A DNA stretch of 64,000 nucleotides from Siniperca chuatsi (taxonomy: Eukaryota > Chordata > Actinopteri > Centrarchiformes > Sinipercidae), in NCBI RefSeq assembly GCF_020085105.1, contig NC_058046.1:1953175-2017174 (forward strand), in the 5' to 3' direction. The notes under the pieces were generated by a model that searched no databases, was not told the DNA's origin, and worked only from the letters and a program-made list of their open reading frames with translations. The translations under genes were made by a program, and so were the position numbers. Below, one piece after another: positions 54,201 through 64,000 of the stretch (within the stretch, counting starts at the first letter, position 1; every line of letters starts with the position of its first letter).

Positions 54201-54869
54201 CCTGCATTAAAAGTTTTATTTAAGTAAAAACACAAGTATTATCAGCAAGATGGACATGAAGTATCAAAAGTAATGTAATAATCCAGAATTACCCTTGATA
54301 CAGTATTATTATAGATAGATAGCAGCTATATTATAGGCTAATAGAATATATTATTGGATTATAATTATGATGCATTCATGTTTAAGCAACATTTTAATCT
54401 TGTAGCTGGGTGAGGTGGAGTTAATTCTATCTACTTTATGTACTGCTGTGTAGTTTAATCAATAACAATGCATCTATGCTGTCCCATGTATGTAACTACA
54501 AATTTTGTCATTTTGAATTTTTGTGTTCCTTTATGGGTTTAAAAAATGATCCTACTTCTTCAGCTAAATGAACCATTTAAAAACCTTGTCTGAAAAATAT
54601 AGAATCATAAAGTTGAAAACAGCTCATGAAAAGCTGACACAAAATCTTCATTTGTAAAGTAAGTAATAACTATAGCTGACAGATACAGTAAATGCAGTGG
54701 AGTCAAAAGTACAACATTTCACTCTGAATGTAGTGAAGTAGAAAGAAGCCGAAAATGTAAATACTCAAGTAAAATACACGTACTTCAGAAATGCCAGTAA
54801 ATACTCACGAGTAGCTCGAGTCAGAGCCATCATGGCACATACAAACACGGACACAGTCAGCATCTTCAT
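51223..54869 (-). CDS. Secreted C-type lectin-domain protein, copy C (triplicated E2)
   Basis: Exons: E1 54809-54869, E2 53622-53672, 53051-53101 and 52480-52530, E3 52319-52366, E4 52076-52173, E5 51794-51925, E6 51598-51673, E7 51223-51299; 214 aa if all are used. Splice sites and phases are kept. The signal peptide is [20 protein letters not shown]-like. Two of the E2 copies read [16 protein letters not shown], with Glu for Asp. The CTLD differs from copy A at several places (for example [46 protein letters not shown]), the most diverged of the three. EPN and WND motifs are absent. E2 copies 2 and 3 lie in a 571-bp tandem repeat that includes a Tc1 fragment. Confidence 0.78.
52441..53582. 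repeat. 571-bp tandem duplication in lectin C (E2 plus Tc1 fragment)
   Basis: 52441-53011 and 53012-53582 are nearly identical. Each unit holds one E2 exon, the start of the intronic MITE, and a Tc1 3' fragment (about 52619-53005 and 53190-53576) with ends TTAAAAAGGCAGTTCATGC and ACTTTTGCACACCACTGTA. The Tc1 piece is inverted relative to those in gene B. Confidence 0.92.
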
Positions 54870-55015
54870 GGTAGAGATGTGGCAGATGTGAGAGATGATG
54901 ATGTCCTTTCATTAAGAGAGACAGGCATGTTACTCATACTTCAGCAGGGAGCAGATGACTTACACTGATACTGCCAGGACTTTCAAAAAAGAAAGAAGAT
55001 GAGTTTATAGAAGAC

Positions 55016-55117
55016 CTGCTGCAGAATGATCTTCTCTTCGTCCTTCTCAGTTACAGCGCGTAGCTTCAGCCGTCCTGTGTGGAGCTGCTGAACAAGACAA
55101 AGACCGGCTCTTAAATA
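55016..55117 (-). promoter_or_regulatory. Lectin C promoter and 5' non-coding exon
   Basis: TATTTAAG on the minus strand (55110-55117) and a leader to a donor at 55015/55016, as in copies A and B. Confidence 0.5.
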
Positions 55118-55867
55118 CAGTTAGTTACAAAGCCAGGACGTGAGGCCACACACACTGAAAACATACAGACAGAAATGCAAATCTAAAATCAATCTGCCTT
55201 CTGCCTTCAGTTCCAGGGAAACTTTTAATTGTTTTTTTATGACAGGACAAATGACTAATTGTTTGTTCTCTGGTATTTATCTAGTGATGGTGATACCTGC
55301 CAACGCCCTGATTCAGTCGCTCATATTGCCCATAGCTCAGCTGACAGCAGCCCAACACAAACAGCGTAAACCTAAGCTTAAATAACTTCCAATAGAAAAC
55401 ATTTGCTCAGTGCTTTGACAGTAAAGCAGACTTCCTTCACTTCTGCAAAGGCGTGAGACAGAACAGCACACAAGCCGTGACATCCGTGAGGGCTGACTGG
55501 ACTTCCATGATGGTGATGGTGTTTGCTGATGATAGTGTAGCAAAGATGGATCTTATATACAATCATTAATTAATAACGGCTCTAGTTCTTGAGAACTCCA
55601 GGGACACCAGTATCACACAGAATTACACACTTGAATGCAAATGTATTGTGGCTACACTGATCAATCACTGCGTGTGATGTGACATAGGTCATAGTGAGAG
55701 CGCTTAGACTTTTAGTGCATCGTTTTGGTTTTTTCTAACCTTGTTTCCAAATGTTTCCAGAGAAAAAGCTGCTGAACACGAGCTGCTCAGCAGCAAACAG
55801 CAGACAGACGCAGTCAGGGAGCAGCTGGTGAACACAGTGGAGCATTTAGCAGCTGAAGAGCCAGATA

Positions 55868-58800
55868 CAGCAGGTAAAATAAGTATTGAACATGTCACCA
55901 TTTTTCTCAGTAAATATATTTCTAAAGGTGCTATTGACATGAAATTTTCACCAGATGTTGGTATCAACTCATGAAATCCACACATGCAGAGAAATCAAAC
56001 CATAGATGTCCATAAATTAAGTTATAATGTTAATGACACAGGGATAAAGTATTGAACACGCTTACTGAAATTCATATAATACTACTACAAAATCCTTTAA
56101 ATGCAACCACAAGGGGGCACAAGCCAGTGTCTTCTTGTGCCAGTCCCAAGTCTGGATAAATGCAGAGGGTTGTGTCAGGAATGGCATCTGACGTAAAGCA
56201 CATGCCAAATTAAAAATGCAAATTGTGAAAATGACTTCCATACCGGATCGGTCGGGGCCCGGGTTAACAAAGGCCGCCACCGGTGCTGTTGACCCACAGG
56301 GTACCGGTGGAAATTGAACTACTGTTGGTCAAAGACGAAGAAGGAGAGGAGGAAGGTGTGTTCGTAGGCAGAGAGAGAAGAGGAAAGCTAAGAATGTAGG
56401 ACTGACAGTAGGGACTTTGAATGTTGGGACTATGACAGGGAAGGCTAGAGAGTTGATTGACATGATGCAGAGAAGGAAGGTGGAAATACTGTGTGTCCAG
56501 GAGACCAGGTGGAAAGGTAGCAAGGCTAGGAGCTTAGGAGCAGGGTTCAAGTTGTTCTACCATGGGTCAGATAGGAAGAGAAACGGAGTAGGAGTTATCC
56601 TGAAAGACGAGTTTGTGAGGAATGTTCTAGAGGTGAAAAGAGTATCAGACAGGTTGATGAGTCTGAAGCTGGAAATTGAAGGGGTGATGTTCAATGTTGT
56701 GAGTGGTTATGCCCCACAGGTAGGATGTGAGTTAGAAGAGAAGGAGAAATTCTGGAGTGAGTTAGATGAAGTGATGCAGAGCATCCCCAGAGGTGAGAGA
56801 GTGGTGATTGGTGCAGATTTCAATGGGCATGTAGGTGAAGGGAACAGAGGTGATGAGAATGTGATGGGCAGGTTTGGTCTTCAGGACAGGAACGCAGAAG
56901 GACAGATTGTGGTAGACTTTGCAAAGAGGATGGAAATGGCTGTAGTGAACACTTTCTTCCAGAAGAAGCAGGAACATAGGGTGACATATAAGAGCGGAGG
57001 TAGAAGTACTCAGGTGGACTACATCTTGTGTAGACGTTGTAATCTGAAAGAGAACAGTGACTGTAAAGTAGTGGTAGGGGAGAGTGTAGCCAGACAACAC
57101 AGGATGGTAGTGTGTAAAATGTCTCTGGTGGTGAGGAAGATGAAGAGGACAAAGGCAGAGCAGAGAACGAAGTGGTGGAAGTTGAAAAAGGAAGAATGTC
57201 GTGTAGTTTTCAGGGAGGAGCTGAGAAAGACTCTGGGTGGTCAGGAAGTGCTCCCAGATGACTGGACCACTACAGCTACTGTGATCAGGGAGAAAGGTAG
57301 GAGGGTACTTGGTGTGTCATCTGGCAAGAGGAAAGTGGACAAGGAGACTTGGTGGTGGAACGAGGAAGTTCAGGAGTGTATACAGAGAAAGAGGTTAGCT
57401 AAAAAGAAGTGGGACACTGAGAGGACTGAAGAGAGTACACAGGAGTACAGGGAGATGCAGTGTAAGGTGAAGGTAGCAAGACCAAAAGTGAAGTGAGGAG
57501 GATGTTGAAGAGGACGTTGAAGAGTGGAAAGGCAGTTGGTCCTGATGACATACCTGTGGAGGTATGGAAGTGTCTTGGAGAGGTGGCAGTAGAGTTTCTG
57601 AGTTTCTCTAGTTTGTTTAATAAGATCTTGGAGAGTGAGAGGATGCCCGAGGAATGGAGGAGAAGTGTACTGGTGGCAATTTTTAAGAACAAGGGTTGTG
57701 GGAAAGAGTAGTGGAAGCTAGGCTAAGGGCAGAGGTGAGCATTTGTGAGCAGCAATATGGTTTCATGCCTAGAAAGAGTACAACAGATGCACTATTTGCT
57801 TTGAGGATGCTGATGGAGAATACATGTGTGTCAATGGGAGGGACCCAGGTGGAATGGTGAGGTTACAGGGAGCAGAGGTGAAGAAGGTGCAGGACTTTAA
57901 GTACTTAGGGTCAACGGTTCAGAGCAATGGAGACAGTGGAAAAGAGGTGAAGAGGCGAGTGCAAGCAGGTTGGAACGGGTGGAGAAAAATGTCAGGTGTG
58001 TTGTGTGATAAAAGAGTATCAGCAAGAATGAAAGGAAAGGTGTTCAAGACGGTGGTGAGACCAGCGATGTTGTACAGCTTAGAGACAGTGGCACTGAAGA
58101 AAAGACAAGAGGCAGAGCCGGAGGTAGCAGAGCTTAAGATGTTGAGGTTCTCTTTTGGAGTGACGAGGATGGACAGGATCAGGAATGAGTACATCAGAGG
58201 GACAGCTCATGTTAGATGTTTCAGAGATAAAGTCAGAGAGGCCAGATTGAGGTGGTTTTGACATGTTCAGAGGAGAGACTGTGAATATATTGGTAGAAGG
58301 ATGCTGAGGTTGGAGCTGCCAGGCAGGAGATCTAGAGGAAGACCAAAGAGGAGATTTATGGATGTAGTGAGAGAGGACATGAAGCTAATTGGTGTGAGTG
58401 AAGAGGATGCAGAGGACAGGGTTAGATGGAGGAACATGATTCACTGTGGCGACCCCTGAAAGGGAACAGCCGAAAGGAAAAGAAGAAGACTACTACAAAA
58501 GCCTTTGTTGGTAATGACTGCTTCAAGATGCCTCCTGTATGGAGCAACGAGTTGCATGCATTGCTGAAGTGTGATTTTGGCCCGTTCTTCCACACAAACA
58601 GTCTTCAAATCTCTTCTATGAACTCTGACCTCAGGTGATTGGCAGGACCATTCAGCAGCTATATTTTCCTTCTCTGAAACCAACAGAGTTTCCTTGGCTG
58701 TGTGTTTCGGATCATTGTCTTGCTGAAATGTCCACCCTCGTTTCATCTTCATCATCCTGGTAGATGGCAGCAGATCTTTATCAAGAATGTCTCTGTACAT

Positions 58801-59786
58801 TTTCCCATTCATCCTTCCTTCAATTACATGAAGTTTGCCAGTACCGTATGCTGACAAACACACCATGATGTTTCCACCTCCAAACTTCACTGTTGGTGTG
58901 GTGTTTTGGGGGTGATGTGCAGTGCCATTTCTCCTCCAAACACGGTGTGTATCATGACATCCAAAGAGTTCAATTTTGGTCTCATCTGACCAGACTATAT
59001 TCTCCCAGTATGTCACAGGCTTGTCCAAATGTTGTGCAGCAAGCTTTAAACAGGCTTCAACATGCTTTTTCTTCAGTAATGGAGTCTTGCGTGGTGAGCG
59101 TGCATACAGGCCACGGCGGCTGAGTGCATTACTTGTCGTTTTCTTCAAAACAATTGTACTTGCTAATTCCAGGTCCTTCTGAAGCTGTCCACAAGCTGTC
59201 TTGAACAACTCTTCTGATAATTCTTTTCACTCAGGAGCATCTGGTCGTGGCCAGATGGTGGTGAAATGATGTTCTTTCCACTTCCGGATTATGGCCCCAA
59301 CAGTGCTCACTGGAACATTCAGAAGTTTTGAAATCCTTCTGTAACCAATGCCATCAGTATGTTTTGCAACAATAAGGTTGCAAGCTCTTTGCTTTTACCC
59401 ATCATGAGATGTCTCTTTTGTGACACCTTGGTGATGAGACACCTTTTTAGAGGCCATCAGGTGGGACTGAACCAGCCGATACTAATTTGCACTGACAAGG
59501 GGCAGGATTGCTTTCTAATTACTGATTATCTTGGCTTCCCATGCCCTTTTGCACCTCCCTTTCTTCATGTGTTCAATACTTTTTCCCTGTGTCATTAACA
59601 TTTTAACACATAACTTAATATATGGACATCTATGGTCAGATTTCTTTGCATGTGTGGATTTCATGAGTTGTTACCAACATCTGGTGAAAATTTCATGTCA
59701 ATAGCACCTTTAGAAATATATTTAAAAAGAAAAATTAGGAGAGAAAAAGAGAAAAATTACATGTTCAATACTTATTTTACCTGCTG
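55868..59786 (-). mobile_element. Tc1-like transposon with nested RTE LINE, unit C
   Basis: Inverted terminal repeats of about 195 bp (CAGCAGGTAAAATAAG.. at both ends) flanked by TA. The minus-strand transposase runs from about 59400 to 58495; its open part (58441-59208) shows [31 protein letters not shown] (first catalytic Asp) and [11 protein letters not shown] (second). The expected DLNPIE segment with the third catalytic acid is deleted ([17 protein letters not shown]), and upstream frames are broken, so it is inactive. Confidence 0.9.
56100..58487 (+). mobile_element. RTE-type LINE inserted in Tc1, RT core deleted
   Basis: A 5' leader (GTGTCAGGAATGGCATCTGA type) precedes an apurinic-like endonuclease frame at 56417-57496 with CVQETRWKG, VVIGADFNGHVGEGN and STQVDYILCRR. 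RT starts at 57493 (GKAVGPDDIPVEVWKCLG), but the block with the YADD active site is missing around 57705-57830. A C-terminal part follows (57824-58440: DFKYLGSTVQSNGD, IRGTAHVRCFRDKVREARL). The tail is TGTGGCGACCCCTGAAAGGG then AAGAAGA. Flanking ACTACTACAAAA (about 56083 and 58490) is a probable target-site duplication. Confidence 0.88.
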
Positions 59787-59838
59787 TATTTCCCTCAGGA
59801 GCTGCTGGAGACCAAACACAGAGCTAAAAGGAAAGTGA

Positions 59839-60394
59839 ATTGGACTTAAATTCACATGCATGTTGCTCTGTGTCTGCAGGATGTTTAAGTTGGCAGTTGT
59901 TTTACTGACACGTTGCAGCGTAAGATCAACAGGCGTCAGCAGTTAAGCGGGCAATGTACCAAACCGTCATGGTGAACAAGAATTACATTTCTGACATTGT
60001 GTATATTTGGTTTTGCACCTCACTGATAATCTTTATTCTTATAGTTTGTTTATTTTGCAGTCTTTCCTTCTGCTGCTGTTGCACAACAGTTTCCCTCAGA
60101 ATAAATATCGTGCTATCTTGTCTGATCCCTTTGTATCCCTTGTCTTAACCTCTGATCCATGCTTCATCCAATGCATGAGTCAACTTCTTTATCACCCTCT
60201 GAATCACACGGTATTACACGGTACTGATACAAGGTTTGCACCAATGGACTGGGGGCAGCGAGAGTGGAGTTGCCAAGAAAAATAAATAATGGGAGGATAC
60301 CAGCTGGTCCGGCTTTCAGGTTTAGCTTCTCCTCACGCTCAATCTGACGTGTTGGAATTAATTCTGCCTGTATTGTTAATTGTGATATTTGAAA
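59839..60394. other. Non-coding duplicated block, unit C left part
   Basis: It matches 44096-44660 closely, including AATAAATAATGGG near 60282. No domain is recognised in its short open frames. Confidence 0.45.
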
Positions 60395-61725
60395 AAACAC
60401 ACAAGATCATTTTAAATGGGTAAATCAAACTATTAAATTACATATTTGATATGCTTGTAATGTATTATCCCCTGTACAGTCAAAGGAAGCTTTATTGTCT
60501 CTAACCCACATAGCAGACGGATCTGTCCCATAAATGGTTCAAGTCGGCACTGACATAAGGCATATGAGCCAAGTCTGAATTGATGGCCCCCTTTTTAAGA
60601 TGGCAAGAAAGATATGGGCTGTCTGTTGCACAAACCACCACAAACAAATCAAATAGCCACTTTTAGGAAAAGAATTTTAATAAACTGTTTTCAAACAATG
60701 AAAGATTTTAAATTTGAGTGATGAAAACAATGTATGCACATAAGTTTATTTGATTACCACTTTTCTGCAAGTTTGAAACAAGTGTTGACTGGAGCCAGTT
60801 TTCTGAGGAAATGTTGCTGCGGGGGGCAGCACTTCACTCCAGAGACGTTCAAAGGCCTTTCTCTGAGGTCCTGTCTGTACTTCTGTCCTCGTGGATTTGC
60901 AAAACGTCATCAGTCACGACCCAAATATTGTCCCAATCAAAGTCTGTTTAGTCTAGAACGCTCCAAGTGACTGAATAGAAAAGTGAATTGTACAGTAATA
61001 TTACAATGATCAATACAATATATACACTAAATGGAAAACTCTGGAGGCAGTGAGAGAAAACCACCAGAACCCTCTAGATAGAAAGCATCCAATCCCTGAA
61101 AACAAAAAAGGCTTGTGGAACTGATCCTCAACGAACTGATCAAATTCTCAGACCATAAAATCAAAATGGCTGTACTCAAACTATTCAGTACAAGTCTATC
61201 AGTTGGCACCTTTCCAGACATCTGCAACAAAGGTTTAATAAGCCCAATTCATAAATAGAGATAAATATGACCCAATTAACTACCTGGTATCTGTGACACT
61301 AGTAGTCTGGGAAAAATATTCTGCAGCATCATTAACAAACGAATTGTCCACAAGGACAACGTTTTACACAAATGTCAAATTCCTGCACAGCAGACCCGAT
61401 ATTTACCCTGCACTTTAACTGGTCGAGAATGAAACAGAACGAAAAGAAAGGTCTGCGCCTGTTTTGTTGATTTCAGAAAAGCTTTCGATTCCATCGGACA
61501 CGAGGGCCTTTTCTATTGGCTCATTGAAAATGGCATATGATTTGATGAAGGACATGTAGACAAAAAGCAAATGTGCTACCAGACAGCCTCAGGACCACAA
61601 TCAGACCAAAGCAAAATATCAGCCAACAAAAAGAAAACTATATCGCATGTTGGAAGGAAACAACACAGATTAAAAATGCACCCTAAATTTGAAAACATAA
61701 CAGACATATTTACATGGGGACATGT
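60395..61725. other. Segment present in unit C but not unit B
   Basis: Relative to unit B this block is extra. It carries the decayed LINE piece listed next and otherwise AT-rich sequence without genes. Insertion in C or deletion in B are both possible. Confidence 0.5.
61060..61560 (+). mobile_element. Decayed non-LTR reverse transcriptase fragment
   Basis: Scattered frames give KKACGTD.., LFSTSLSVGTFPDICNKGLI, IINKRIVHKDN and FVDFRKAFDSIGHEGLFYWL, the order of motifs seen in LINE RT domains. Frame shifts and stops are frequent. The clade is uncertain. Confidence 0.7.
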
Positions 61726-61818
61726 GAGATGATTGCAGCAAAATGTATCACCTCATGTCACGACCTGAGGACAGCCAGTGGAACCTGACAAACACAGCTA
61801 TACGACTTCTTTTTTCAT

Positions 61819-62270
61819 GTAGTCCTTCATTCGTCCAGGAATGTTCCATCGTAGAAAGGGTTTCAGTCGTAGTCATCTGGACACTGTTTTCAGAATCAAG
61901 ACGTTTCGGCTCCCATCCGGAAGTCATTCTCAATTGCGGAAAAGGTCTGAGAACTCAGAAATTTAAGCTACTCTGTGTTGCTTACGCCCTGCCCTCAGGG
62001 AGGAGTCTTCCTGACCTTCTTTTGTTTCCAACCAATCCTCCATTACCGGGCCATCATGGAAACAAAAGAAGGTCAGTTTCAGGTGAAACTAGGCAGGGTA
62101 AACAGCAGACACTCAGGTAGACTCCTCCCTGAGGGCAGGTCTTAAGCAACACAGAGTAGCTTAACTTTCTGAGTTCTCAGACCATTTTCACAATTGAGAA
62201 TGACTTGAGCCAAAACGTCTTGATTCTGAAAACAGTGTCCAGATGACTACGACTGAAACCCTTTCTACGA
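61819..62270. mobile_element. 452-bp foldback element (MITE) with 12-bp flanking repeat
   Basis: Arms of about 190 bp are inverted copies: TCGTAGAAAGGGTTTCAGTC near 61851, and its complement ending at 62270. TTCTTTTTTCAT flanks both sides (61807-61818 and 62271-62282). Unit B has a single such site (about 44788-44799), the empty site. No protein is encoded. Confidence 0.88.
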
Positions 62271-62396
62271 TTCTTTTTTCATTGATTTTTATTTATTTAT
62301 ATATCAGTCAACCTGGTTGGTCGGCCCGTGATTTATCTGGTTTATTCAAACCTGACCAATATACATGATTTGATTTGTAATTAATGTAATGATTAT

Positions 62397-62668
62397 CATC
62401 TTTATCATCTTAATAAGCTACACTTAACTTGACAGTACATGCGCTATTACTTATTAGTTATATTATTACATTGTATTATAATACAGTACATACTTATCAT
62501 CAACTGGCAACAGTACTTTACACTTATTTTAATTTTATACTTATAGCCACCTGGTACTTAATTTATCTTGACTGTATTATAGTGTATTACATTTTGATTG
62601 CTTAGTACTTCTATTCCTGTGTGCAAGTTTCCCCTCGGGGATCAATAAAGTATTTCTGATTTCTGATT
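62397..62668 (+). mobile_element. L2-like LINE 3' tail insertion
   Basis: The sequence ends in CCCCTCGGGGATCAATAAAG followed by a TTTCTGATTTCTGATTT tail, typical of L2-type 3' ends, and its inner part resembles 32690-32850. The unit B counterpart (about 44905) reads straight across as AATGATTATGCCAAATAC, so this is a 5'-truncated insertion in unit C only. Confidence 0.85.
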
Positions 62669-64000
62669 TATGCCAAATACACAACCACCCAGGACACATC
62701 CACTTACAACATCAACACACACTTCCACAGTCTTTCACACACACACACATACACACACACAGAGCAAGTGTTCATAGTTTTAGATGAATTGTGCTTTCTT
62801 TCTTTTTCTTTTAATCTTATTATTACTCGACGCTTTGGCGATATTGTCTTTGTTACACTCGTGCCAATAAAGCGTACTGAAGTGAACTGAACTGACTGCA
62901 AGCGCTCTGCCCATTCTACAGGATTCTGACTTTTGTGTGAAGTTGGGGTTAAAAAGTATCCCAGCATGCATTTCATGACAACTGCAGCACTGGTGGAGGA
63001 AACGAGCCTATAATGTTGCATCCCCCCACATGTGAAGGTGTGACTGATAAATGTGCTGTGTTGCTCTTCAGGCTCTGTGGGCCTCGGCCTCAGTTCCTCC
63101 TCCTCTCTCATGCTATTGCCTGGTGAATTTGGGGACCTGCAGCCAATCACAATCCCTACAGAAAGGCTGAGGAGAGAGTGTTTGTGTACTGCGAGCTGTT
63201 TTGTCAGGACCTAGTGAAGAGCTCTTTTGCATGTTGTTGTCAGGTTGGAAGTGATTGTGCTGTTCGATTTCAGTTCATCAATTATTTTAAGTTAGTTACC
63301 TGTTTTTTGTATCTTAACAACTTCCTTTAACTCCTTGCCAGGAAGCCCCGTAGAGGAGAGCTGCCATTTTAGTTACATTCCCTTTTCTCCTGTTTTTTGT
63401 GTTGACAGGGAGTCAGCTTTAGGATTGTAACTTTGCTTTGTGGGTAGTTTTGAAGTTTTAGATCTAAAACTGAAAAAGCTACTCAACCGGGAGGACCCCC
63501 ACCCGTTGCTCCAGCAGTCTGAGGAAGCAAACGCAAGAGGTCATGTTCCAAAGTTTAGTACAAAGTTCCACCTTTGTGTTAGGATCCCTCCACTGAAGCT
63601 CAGCAAGGAAACACTGTTTGCTGAAGCACAAAGAGGGAGCTTCGTACTAAAGACACCCACGTGTTTTGTCTATCTCAGACCGCTTCGGCTGAACTTGAGA
63701 ATGTAGTGTTATGGTGAACATGATGAAAGTAGACGTAGACAGGAAGTTTCTCTGGGCAGCAGAAACTTCCTGTGACGGGCCTGTCCTGAGAAATGCTCAG
63801 GACAATAATTACCAGTTTGTCCAGATGTTAGAACAGTGATTTGTGTTTCTAATAGATGTGTGACAAGATACTCTCAACTCAAAAGTAAACTTCTTCAGAA
63901 GATTGCAACCACATCCCAGGGCCTTCCTTACTGGTATCAGCTGTAAAGCTCAAACCAATGTCCGACTCACTGTGGGCCTCGTGCACGCAGGTAGCTCTTT
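62669..64000. other. Non-coding duplicated block to window end, unit C
   Basis: It matches 44910-46273 in unit B nearly base for base, including a shortened CA run and the 88-codon frame of unknown meaning at 63440-63706. The window stops inside the homology. Confidence 0.6.

Larger units (their letters stand above)
55761..59838 (+). pseudogene. Coiled-coil gene exon split by Tc1, unit C
   Basis: Left half 55761-55867 after acceptor TTTCCAG; right half 59787-59838 (ISLRSCWRPNTELKGK, TGA at 59836-59838). The TA target-site duplication (55866-55867 and 59787-59788) shows one exon was cut. A splice through the Tc1 ends (donor 55873, acceptor 59798) would give an alternative end with stop TAA at 59825-59827. 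Unit B differs there only at silent positions for the spliced reading (AGC/AGT) and by Leu/Phe for the continuous reading. Family unknown. Confidence 0.45.

Overview
The window looks like a teleost (probably percomorph) nuclear chromosome segment: compact genes with GT-AG introns, long CA/TG microsatellites, and a typical fish repeat mix (Tc1-like, L2-like and RTE-like LINEs, Ty3/Gypsy, foldback MITEs). No database was available, so product names rest on motifs read by eye.

Layout. 1-910 is the last exon and 3'UTR of an unidentified plus-strand gene. About 916-12.7 kb is intergenic with small repeats. 12919-17894 is a complete seven-exon lysyl oxidase gene (lox; 382 aa predicted) whose catalytic residues are all visible, with a 3'UTR to about 19.45 kb. 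From 21.9 kb to the end, the window is a lox-adjacent segmental duplication array. Each unit carries a minus-strand, seven-exon-type secreted C-type-lectin-domain (CTLD) gene with a TATA-like promoter, followed on the plus strand by a coiled-coil gene fragment split by an ancestral Tc1 insertion at the same TA. Three lectin genes are seen: A (22262-24585), B (34282-42428) and C (51223-54869). Units B and C also carry, to their left, a decayed receptor (transmembrane/tail exons), a copied piece of lox around exon 6, an inverted piece of the lox 3' flank, and an L2-like LINE.

The most interesting structure is in the lectins. The stalk between signal peptide and CTLD is encoded by two tiny phase 1-1 exons, E2 (51 nt) and E3 (48 nt). 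Gene A has E2-E3, gene C has E2-E2-E2-E3, and gene B has (E2-E3-E3)x4 in a 1616-bp tandem array that has itself duplicated as a 3232-bp dimer. Every copy read keeps its splice sites and frame, so the family appears to vary stalk length by exon amplification (predicted 180, 214 and up to 343 aa) while the CTLD stays constant. The CTLD lacks the usual EPN/QPD and WND sugar-binding motifs.

Units B and C give empty-site/filled-site comparisons that date several insertions: RTE inside Tc1, a 452-bp foldback element, and an L2 3' tail. The window ends inside sequence homologous to 46.26 kb, so a further unit may lie beyond. Near-identity of the array also means that assembly error must be excluded.
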